Assembly (NCBI GenBank): GCA_017640665.1
Contig: JAEPQE010000002.1
Span: forward strand, 372,001 to 436,000
Origin: Balneolaceae bacterium
GTDB taxonomy: Bacteria > Bacteroidota > Rhodothermia > Balneolales > Balneolaceae
DNA: 64,000 bases
Direction of reading: 5' to 3'
Position numbers and translations under genes: made by a program. Shown one piece after another: positions 22,550 to 29,832 of this stretch. Every line of letters starts with the position of its first letter. Positions within the stretch are counted from its first letter, which is position 1. The notes under the pieces were generated by a model. It did no database searches, was not told where the DNA came from, and was given only the letters and a program-made list of their open reading frames with translations.

Positions 22550-24928
22550 CTATAAGTTATTCTTAATCGCATTAACTGGGTTTTCAGAAGCATTTTTAAC
22601 TACAAACATTGTAATCGTGACCAAGAACACTATACTTACAATAACTGTAGGGATAAAAAATAAGAATGGACTTATTTCGAGATGAAATGAAAATGATTTT
22701 ATCCACTCTTTAACACTAATGTAAATCAGTGGCAAAGAAATTATAAGCGATACTAAAAAAAGTTTAGCATAGCCTGAATAAAAAAGAAGAAGTACGTCTT
22801 TAATACTAGCTCCTAAAACTTTCCTTATCCCAATTTCTTTTCTCTTTTTCTGCACTATATAAGAAGTAAATCCTACCAACCCTAAAATTGAAATAAATAC
22901 TGCTAACATGGAGAAAACTGAAAATAACGTTTTGGCTTTTCTCTCAGATTTATAAAGACTTTCATATTGATCGTCAACAAATTGATAAGTAAATGCGGTT
23001 CCGGGTATAAACTCCTTCCAGACATTTTCGATATAAGAAAGGCTAATATTGATATCTTCAGAAGTTCCAATTTTAATAGAAGTTTGAAAATTCAACTCAG
23101 GCTCTACGACAAAAATCATGGGAGGAATATCATGATAAAGCGAAAGGAAATTGAAATCATCTACAACGCCCACCACGTACCCATCTTTTCCAAACGAGTT
23201 TAGTTGTTTCCCAATTGGCTCATCCCATCCTAAAACGTCAACGGCGGTTTTATTAATTAAAAATGAGTTCAGAGAGTCTGAAGAAAACTCGCTAGTTATA
23301 TTTCGTCCACTTTTCACTTCTATACCATAGAGACTGAAGTAGTTAGGATCAATTGCCACCCAGCTAAAGGAATACTTAGAATCACTCCCTTCAATTTGTA
23401 CTTGAGCCACCCCACTTGTATTTGAAACTCCAGGAACATATGATGATGATGAAACTGTACTTATTGCTGAATTTTTGGTTAGTAATTCTTTAAATTCTTG
23501 AAGCTTATCTCCTTTTAAGTAATTTTGGATTGTGATAACCTGCTCTTTATTAAAGCCTAAGTCTTTTTCATATATATAATTAATCTGATTTTGAACTACT
23601 GATGTGATAGAAAAAAGGATAAGTGTAATTGAAAATTGAGTTATTACCATACTTCTCCAAAGTAAACTTCCCGAACTATCCCCTTTACTTACATTCTTCA
23701 ACAACAAAGTAATTTTGTGGTGTGATAATACCAAAGCAGGATATATCCCAGAAATCAGACCCATTAATAACACCGCCCCAAGCATTAGTAACATAGAATT
23801 GGGGTGAACAAACTCTGAGAAACCAAATTGTTTATTGGAAATCTCATTGAAATATGGAATCCCGTACCATACCAATAAATAGCCAACGGCTAAACCTGCA
23901 ACGGTTAATAAAATTGACTCAACTAAAAATGAACTAGCCAATGTAAGCCTACCAGCTCCGAGAGCTTTTCGGATACCAATTTCTTTAGCCCTTTGTATTG
24001 ATTTTGCAGTAGCGAGGGTAACAAAGTTGAAACATCCTAACCCTAAAATTATAAAAGCTACCAAAACAAATATATACACAAAAAAGCTCTTGTTATTCAC
24101 GGAAAGTTCTCCTCTTGATGAAGAATTTAAATGAATATCAAGGATAGGTCTCAAATGAAACATTTTGTTTCCAAACTCTCCACTTGGGCCTTCCAGGTAA
24201 CTATGCTGAATTTTTTCTTCGGTCTTATTTGGAAGCACGTTACTTGAAAGCTTCATATAAAAATAGGCGAGTGAAACTTCATTAATCTCATACTCATACA
24301 TTTTTTGAAAAACATCTTCTGAAGTAACGAAATCAAAATAAAAGTGCGAGTTTTGAGGAATATCCTTAAGAACTCCTACTACGGTTAAGACTTCTTTTTT
24401 GTCTTGAAAGTTGAATATCAAAGACTGACCAATAGCATCAGTACTTCCAAAATACTTTTGAGCAGTGGAGTTAGTAATTACCAAGCTATTGGGTTTTGCC
24501 AGCAATTGTTCAGAGTCTCCATTAAGTAACTCAAATGAGAAGATCTCTAGAAAAGCAGCATCTGCTGCAATACCATTAAATTCTGCGAATAATTCTTCTT
24601 CAACTTCTATATTAACGGCTCCATACTTTGCAAATAAGCTTTGATTTTCAACCTCTGGTAATTTTTCAATTGCATCAACAATATGCTTAGCACTTGCAAG
24701 ATTAGCGTATCTGGTTTCTACCCCTTCCCCATATATAGTAGTTTCAAGACGGTATATCTGTTCTGAGTTATGATGAAAAGTATCGTAGCTTAGTTCAAAT
24801 CTTACATATTGAAAAATGAATATGCAGCACATTAATCCAATAGCAAAACTTATCAAATTAATTGATACATACTGCTTATTTCTAATTAAAGACCTAAGTG
24901 TCAACTTAAAATTGAAGAGAAAATTCAT
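22550..24928 (-). CDS. FtsX-like / MacB-type ABC transporter permease
   Basis: The 792-residue protein has a first TM helix (about residues 20-40), a large extracytoplasmic MacB-periplasmic-core domain, three TM helices around 285-400, then a second repeat (TM at about 430, a second periplasmic domain, and three TM at the C-terminus near 675-780). The motif R-A-K-E-I-G-I-R-K-A-L-G-A-G occurs after the first FtsX core and R-K-E-I-G-I-R-K-V-L-G-A-S after the second: a tandem FtsX fusion typical of Bacteroidota. No ATP-binding partner gene is adjacent, so it is an orphan or uses one elsewhere. It is AT-rich and part of the accessory block between rpsO and ribF. Confidence 0.9.
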   Translation of the reverse strand: MNFLFNFKLTLRSLIRNKQYVSINLISFAIGLMCCIFIFQYVRFELSYDTFHHNSEQIYRLETTIYGEGVETRYANLASAKHIVDAIEKLPEVENQSLFAKYGAVNIEVEEELFAEFNGIAADAAFLEIFSFELLNGDSEQLLAKPNSLVITNSTAQKYFGSTDAIGQSLIFNFQDKKEVLTVVGVLKDIPQNSHFYFDFVTSEDVFQKMYEYEINEVSLAYFYMKLSSNVLPNKTEEKIQHSYLEGPSGEFGNKMFHLRPILDIHLNSSSRGELSVNNKSFFVYIFVLVAFIILGLGCFNFVTLATAKSIQRAKEIGIRKALGAGRLTLASSFLVESILLTVAGLAVGYLLVWYGIPYFNEISNKQFGFSEFVHPNSMLLMLGAVLLMGLISGIYPALVLSHHKITLLLKNVSKGDSSGSLLWRSMVITQFSITLILFSITSVVQNQINYIYEKDLGFNKEQVITIQNYLKGDKLQEFKELLTKNSAISTVSSSSYVPGVSNTSGVAQVQIEGSDSKYSFSWVAIDPNYFSLYGIEVKSGRNITSEFSSDSLNSFLINKTAVDVLGWDEPIGKQLNSFGKDGYVVGVVDDFNFLSLYHDIPPMIFVVEPELNFQTSIKIGTSEDINISLSYIENVWKEFIPGTAFTYQFVDDQYESLYKSERKAKTLFSVFSMLAVFISILGLVGFTSYIVQKKRKEIGIRKVLGASIKDVLLLFYSGYAKLFLVSLIISLPLIYISVKEWIKSFSFHLEISPFLFFIPTVIVSIVFLVTITMFVVKNASENPVNAIKNNL

Positions 24929-25028
24929 GCTTACTTCTGGTACAGATTACATAAATGAAGTAACCAAAAATTTTAACCCTTTGCTGATCTTTTAATCTCA
25001 TTTCTACCATCCACGTTGGGAATAGATT

Positions 25029-25070
25029 CATGAAGCTGGAGCTTCGAGACTGAATTCCAAAGGCAGACCT
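25029..25070. repeat. Degenerate dispersed repeat, copy B (partial)
   Basis: Carries GAAGCTGGAGCTTCGAGACT followed by GAATTCCAAAGGC, matching the right half of the copies at 22106 and 34601. Confidence 0.4.
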
Positions 25071-25113
25071 TCGGAACTAGTTTAAGCAACAATGGTCGTT
25101 AAGGATAAATAAC

Positions 25114-25641
25114 TTAAAACAACTGATACTGAGGCGGAGTAATACCGTTCATTCTTAGATACATAGCAGATTGCCCTTTGTGATGCGTATTATGTTCTAT
25201 CGCTTTACTTATCCATCCCAAACGTGTGACTTCAAACTGACCCCGAACTACTACTTCATCTAACTTTGAAGTATCCATTTCCTTCATGCTTTGTATAGCA
25301 AAATCATAGCTTTCAGTTAGTATCCTCGTTACTTCTTCTTTCGTATGATAGGCTTCTGTGGCTTCCAGATTTTCTCCCTGAAATATAGGGGTTGCACCAG
25401 TTCCATTCGACGATAAGCCGATCATACCCTGAGAAATATGTAAAAACTGTGCCGCAAAACTTCTTACGTCATCACTTGGTTTATAGTCAAACTTATCTGC
25501 CGGCATGGCTTCAACATAAGAAAGCGACATAGCCTTGTTTCTTTCCATATCAACAATCAACTGGTCTAATATATTTGATTGTGAAAAAGCTGTAGTTGAA
25601 ATGCAGGCAATAAGCAATGTAAATAGTATGTGTTTTTTCAT
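25114..25641 (-). CDS. Exported DinB-family protein
   Basis: The 175-residue protein has a signal peptide (to about residue 20, T-A-F-S-Q) and a DinB-like four-helix bundle with the metal-ligand histidines in F-L-H-I-S-Q-G near residue 68, and H-N-T-H-H-K-G near 150-156, the hallmark DinB H...HxxxH pattern. Many Bacteroidota have periplasmic DinB/YfiT-like thiol transferase relatives; the reaction here is unknown. It begins an accessory stretch upstream of the FtsX permease on the same strand (185-base gap). Confidence 0.85.
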   Translation of the reverse strand: MKKHILFTLLIACISTTAFSQSNILDQLIVDMERNKAMSLSYVEAMPADKFDYKPSDDVRSFAAQFLHISQGMIGLSSNGTGATPIFQGENLEATEAYHTKEEVTRILTESYDFAIQSMKEMDTSKLDEVVVRGQFEVTRLGWISKAIEHNTHHKGQSAMYLRMNGITPPQYQLF

Positions 25642-25773
25642 GATCGTGTAATTGTTTAATAGTATGTAGAATTAAACCAATTAACGCTTTTGAAATAATA
25701 AGAACTGTAAAAAATTAAGAGGCTGGAAGTTAAGAGATTAACTAATTAGATCGTCAATTCAAGACTTTTATAC

Positions 25774-25845
25774 TCATTCTCAAAATTCTGCTTGGGAGTA
25801 CTATCAGAAAACTCTTGCCTAGTTGCATTTCGAAGGCGGGTTTAT
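25774..25845. repeat. Degenerate dispersed repeat, copy C
   Basis: In the 289-base gap 25642-25930, the sequence CTGCTTGGGAGTACTATCAG, then AAAACTCTTGCCT and GCATTTCGAAGGCGGG aligns by eye with copies at 22106 and 34601. Nothing else of note is seen in the gap. Confidence 0.4.
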
Positions 25846-25930
25846 AACAAATTGAAAATTTCATTAATACTTTTGCTTATTAACTTTTTTTTTACCTAAT
25901 TGAATTAATATCTATTTATTTACATACATA

Positions 25931-27730
25931 ATGTTTCTTATTAAATATCTATCTATAAGCATATTCTTTCTAATAACTCTTTTTGGTTTATATAAAAAGA
26001 ATAGTAACGATGTATCAAGTTATTTACACCAAGAGATTAAGAAAGCAAATGTTTTAGATCATGGTGTAATTCCAAATGACTCAACAGTAGATAATGCCGA
26101 TAGTATTAGTGCTGTTTTAGCAGAATATAACGTCGTCTATTTCCCTTCTGGAGTATACTACACTAATGCACTAAAAAATAAACTTAAGTCTAATCAACTA
26201 ATTTATGGAGATGGTAAGAACGCGTCTATAATTCAACGTAAAGACACTCTGAATGAATATTTAATAGAGCAAATTTCTGGTAGTGGAATATCTAATTCTG
26301 TTAACAATGTCACTTTTAAAGATCTAGGTATTTTTGGAATACCTAGGCATCAATATTCTCTTGTTAAATTTAGAGACAGTTATAATCTAACATTCGAGAG
26401 AATATCATTTAAATTCGCAGAAGGTAGAGAGTTCGTAGATCCTAATGCTGATTCACTGGTAGCCTTTCCCAAAATGGCTTTACTCAGATTTGATTCATTT
26501 GATAAAAATAGTACAAATGAATACACAAATTATATCCTAAATTGTGATTTCGAAAAATTCTATTATGGAGTTTGGGACAGAGTAGAAGGAAATAATTTTG
26601 GAGGGAACTTAATAATTAGAGACTCTAAATTTTTTAATAATGGTCGCGACTCTACTACTGGTGGCCATGGCTCAACAGGAATTAATATTGGCTCAAATTC
26701 GCATTTTGGAAGCACTTTAAATAACTATAAAATTGTTAATAATGAGTTTAAAAATATTGATGATACTGGAATAATGATTGTAGGTGATTCCACTTTAAAG
26801 AAAGATATTTTAATCTCAGGTAATACTATTAAAACATATCAAGTCCCAATTTGGGTAGAATCAAATGAAGACCGTCCAACAACAAATATTCAAATCATTG
26901 ATAATAGGACTTCTTCAGAAATAGATGTTGGAATTCAATTAGATGATGTTCAGCAGTTTATTATTGAAGGGAATATCGTAGACAGTTCGGGTGCAGCTGG
27001 AATTATGGTTTTTGATAGCGAAAATGGAATCATTTCAAATAACCAAGTAATTAGTAATGGTAAAGTTTGGAAGGAAACAGATTCCTCAGGAACCATTGTT
27101 AATTATAATGATGGAATTAGATTATCAAGTAGAAGAAATGAAGGAACAACAAATGTAATTGTTAGTAACAACGTTTCAATAGATAATGGGTTCATCTCTA
27201 ATCCAACAGATACCCCTCCCAATACCCAAATTGGAGGTCAAATTACAGTTTCTTCTTTTTCAGACTATGTTAGAATTGAAGGAAATCTAGTTAGCAACAG
27301 AACCTTGATGCAGCCAACTGATACTGCGGATCTTTCTAAACTAATATATATCCCAAACTCAGAATCGCGACATTTAAATAGTACAGTTTTAAATAACTCT
27401 CCAGAGATTATGCGAGTTAATACAAACTATGTTTGGCGTATTTTGGATTTAGATTTTACTACTATTAAGTTCTATAAAATCAATAATTATAATACATACT
27501 TAACAATTAAGTCATTGAAAGGAGCAAGATTTGGTGATCAAGTTACAATTAACTACAAAAATAATTCAACTGGAACACCATATGGTATTGTATGGCCTAC
27601 TAATGGGAGTATTGAATGGATAGGCGGGACACCGCCTACACCTCCATCTTATGGAAATGAAATTACTGTTGTTTTTGAGTGCATTAGTTTTGAAGGGAGT
27701 AACAAATTTAAGGAGATATACAGATATTAA
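25931..27730 (+). CDS. Right-handed beta-helix protein (pectate-lyase-3 like)
   Basis: The 599-residue protein has an N-terminal signal anchor (about residues 3-22), a pectate-lyase-3/GH28-like opening (V-L-D-H-G-V-I-P-N-D-S-T-V-D-N-A near 39-54; V-V-Y-F-P-S-G-V-Y-Y near 68-77) and many beta-helix rungs rich in N and I, for example I-S-N-N-Q-V-I-S-N-G and V-S-N-N-V-S-I-D-N-G. The last 100 residues form a separate beta-rich domain. It probably binds or cleaves a surface polysaccharide. GC content is visibly lower than in the flanking translation genes, supporting acquisition as part of the block between ribF and rpsO. No catalytic residues could be assigned. Confidence 0.8.
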   Translation: MFLIKYLSISIFFLITLFGLYKKNSNDVSSYLHQEIKKANVLDHGVIPNDSTVDNADSISAVLAEYNVVYFPSGVYYTNALKNKLKSNQLIYGDGKNASIIQRKDTLNEYLIEQISGSGISNSVNNVTFKDLGIFGIPRHQYSLVKFRDSYNLTFERISFKFAEGREFVDPNADSLVAFPKMALLRFDSFDKNSTNEYTNYILNCDFEKFYYGVWDRVEGNNFGGNLIIRDSKFFNNGRDSTTGGHGSTGINIGSNSHFGSTLNNYKIVNNEFKNIDDTGIMIVGDSTLKKDILISGNTIKTYQVPIWVESNEDRPTTNIQIIDNRTSSEIDVGIQLDDVQQFIIEGNIVDSSGAAGIMVFDSENGIISNNQVISNGKVWKETDSSGTIVNYNDGIRLSSRRNEGTTNVIVSNNVSIDNGFISNPTDTPPNTQIGGQITVSSFSDYVRIEGNLVSNRTLMQPTDTADLSKLIYIPNSESRHLNSTVLNNSPEIMRVNTNYVWRILDLDFTTIKFYKINNYNTYLTIKSLKGARFGDQVTINYKNNSTGTPYGIVWPTNGSIEWIGGTPPTPPSYGNEITVVFECISFEGSNKFKEIYRY

Positions 27731-27783
27731 AAGAATAAATTTTGGTTTATTAAATTAACCTATACTTATTTCATGAGTTGTAA

Positions 27784-28713
27784 CTAGGAAAGCACTTGAA
27801 TGGATTTCTTCTTATCCCCCCCCAACTGGTCCTTCAACTCCTGTATCCCATTAAATTTTTGTTCGTCACGAATACGATCAAAAAATCGGATTTGTACCGT
27901 TTTCCCATAGATAGATTGATCAAAATCAAAGATGTTGACCTCAAGAGTTTTGGTTTCACCATCAAAAGTTGGGCGAACTCCAATATTCATCATACCATTA
28001 TACCAAACACCGTCCACTCTTACTTTTACTGCATAAATCCCGTTCTTGGGTATTACTTTATCAGGATGTTCAGCCTGAAGGTTCGCCGTCGGAAACCCGA
28101 TTTTTCGGCCACGTTCATCTCCATGAATTACAAGCCCGTTTAGCATATACGGTCGGCCTAATAATTTTGAAGCCTGGGTCATATCCCCTTCTTCCTGAAT
28201 AGCCTTGCGAATCACTGTACTGCTTATGGTAATTTCTTCTTTCTCTCTCTTGGATACCACATACACATCAAAACCTAATTCAGGTCCTAGATTTTCCAAA
28301 GTTTCAATAGTTCCTGAACGATCTTTCCCAAAGTGATGATCATAACCAATCACAAACTCGCTAATCCCAATTTTAGAGTGAATCACATCCCGTACGAATT
28401 CCTCAGAACTGAGTAACGAAAAATCCCTCGTGAAAGGAATCACACATAACTCATCAACTCCAATATCTTCCAGAATCTCGGCACGCTCTTTAAGTGAAGT
28501 AAGTAAACGTATTGAACTTCCCTTTGGGTTGATGATGGTTCTGGGGTGCGGATCAAAAGTAACCACCACGCTTCGGGCTCCCCTTTTCTTTGCTTTGGCA
28601 ACTACTGTTTCCATTAATGCACGATGACCTTCATGTACTCCATCGAACGTGCCTACCGTAACCACGGTATTAGGTTGAGGTTTGATATCTTTCAGATGAA
28701 CCAGTTTAGCCAT
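27784..28713 (-). CDS. ribF: Bifunctional riboflavin kinase / FAD synthetase
   Basis: The 309-residue protein has the FAD synthetase nucleotidyltransferase domain (residues about 1-175; G-T-F-D-G-V-H-E-G-H at 22-31; S-S-T-V-I-R near 160) and the riboflavin kinase domain (about 185-305; G-R-K-I-G-F-P-T-A-N near 203-212; M-N-I-G-V-R-P-T). It makes FMN and FAD. It overlaps truB by 8 bases. A run of eight G near the 3' end (27816-27823, coding L-G-G-D) is a possible slippage site affecting only the last about 11 residues. A broken duplicate of its C-terminal part lies at 22285-22503. Confidence 0.96.
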   Translation of the reverse strand: MAKLVHLKDIKPQPNTVVTVGTFDGVHEGHRALMETVVAKAKKRGARSVVVTFDPHPRTIINPKGSSIRLLTSLKERAEILEDIGVDELCVIPFTRDFSLLSSEEFVRDVIHSKIGISEFVIGYDHHFGKDRSGTIETLENLGPELGFDVYVVSKREKEEITISSTVIRKAIQEEGDMTQASKLLGRPYMLNGLVIHGDERGRKIGFPTANLQAEHPDKVIPKNGIYAVKVRVDGVWYNGMMNIGVRPTFDGETKTLEVNIFDFDQSIYGKTVQIRFFDRIRDEQKFNGIQELKDQLGGDKKKSIQVLS

Positions 28714-29443
28714 CGGGTCTCAGGAGTTTATCAATTTCGTGTGGCGTATATGCATTAGCAGAAGAATAGCTTCCGATTTGTGTTCGTTCCAACGCACTTA
28801 AATGTCCTCTGGATTCTAAAGTTATTCCAAGATCATGAGCAATGGATCGAATGTACGTTCCCTTGCTGCAACTTACACTAAAAACCAATTTGGGAGCTTC
28901 ATATTGTATAATTTGAACATCATGAATCGTAACCGGACGCGCTTCCAGTTCAACTGTTTTTCCTCTTCGGGCAAGCTCATACAATTTCTTTCCATCCCTT
29001 TTCAATGCCGAATACATTGGGGGCACTTGCTGGATTTCACCATTAAATTGCTCGTTCAAAATTTCCCGGATTTTTTCTTTTGTAATATGATCAAAAGGAG
29101 CGGTTTCATCTACATCAGATTCCGCATCATAACTTGGAGTTGATCCGCCAAAAGTAACTTCCCCAATATAGGTTTTGGACATGTCCTGCAGCTGAGAGAT
29201 AGACTTCGTGGCTCTCCCCGTACATATAATCAGCAATCCGGTTGCCATGGGGTCCAGGGTTCCTGCATGACCTACTTTCTTCGTTTTAACTCTCCCCCGG
29301 ATATACTTTACCGCATCAAAGCTGGTCCAGTCCTTTTCTTTGTTGACCAGAAGAATAGCTCCTGTACTGTAATCAAAATCGGGAGAAGGTGGATTCTCCT
29401 TAGAGAAAACCGGAATGGTTTCTAAAGGAAGCGGCTTGGCCAT
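28706..29443 (-). CDS. truB: tRNA pseudouridine(55) synthase
   Basis: The 245-residue enzyme has the TruB catalytic block G-H-A-G-T-L-D-P-M-A-T-G-L-L (Asp near residue 63), with K-E-K-D-W-T-S-F-D-A-V upstream and Y-E-L-A-R-R-G and S-K-G-T-Y-I-R-S downstream. It makes pseudouridine 55 in the T-loop of tRNAs. The C-terminal PUA domain is minimal, as in many Bacteroidota. It overlaps rbfA by one base and ribF by eight, so the three are translationally coupled. Confidence 0.96.
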   Translation of the reverse strand: MAKPLPLETIPVFSKENPPSPDFDYSTGAILLVNKEKDWTSFDAVKYIRGRVKTKKVGHAGTLDPMATGLLIICTGRATKSISQLQDMSKTYIGEVTFGGSTPSYDAESDVDETAPFDHITKEKIREILNEQFNGEIQQVPPMYSALKRDGKKLYELARRGKTVELEARPVTIHDVQIIQYEAPKLVFSVSCSKGTYIRSIAHDLGITLESRGHLSALERTQIGSYSSANAYTPHEIDKLLRPDG

Positions 29444-29814
29444 TATTCTTCTTCGTCGCGTGGTGCTTTAGGCTGCTCGTCTACTTTTTTGAAGAGCGTT
29501 TCCATTTTGTTTACATATTCGGCTGTGTCGTCGGCATAGAAATGGAGTTCAGGAATTTTCCGAACCTGATTCCTTATTTTTCCAGCTAAAGTATGTCGGA
29601 TTGCAGGTACATGTTCATCGATAAATTCGTAAACAACCTGTTCATCTCTTCCGGGAGAGAACACGCTCAGATACACTTTTGCAATGGACAGATCGGGAGT
29701 TACCCGGACATTTGTCACCGTAACAAAAGTGCCTTCCGGCTGATATTCTCTATGAATAATTTCAGCCAAATCTTTCTTCAGAAGTGCGCCTAAGCGTTCT
29801 ACACGTAAACTCAT
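29443..29814 (-). CDS. rbfA: Ribosome-binding factor A
   Basis: The 123-residue protein has the KH-like RbfA fold: R-V-E-R-L-G-A-L-L-K-K-D-L-A-E-I-I near the start, V-T-V-T-N-V-R-V-T-P-D-L-S-I-A-K-V-Y-L-S-V-F in the middle and L-A-G-K-I-R-N-Q-V-R-K-I-P-E-L-H-F near residues 76-93. It helps mature the 16S rRNA 5' end. It follows infB by 18 bases. Confidence 0.94.
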   Translation of the reverse strand: MSLRVERLGALLKKDLAEIIHREYQPEGTFVTVTNVRVTPDLSIAKVYLSVFSPGRDEQVVYEFIDEHVPAIRHTLAGKIRNQVRKIPELHFYADDTAEYVNKMETLFKKVDEQPKAPRDEEE

Positions 29815-29832
29815 AGATGAGATTTCGGGTGA

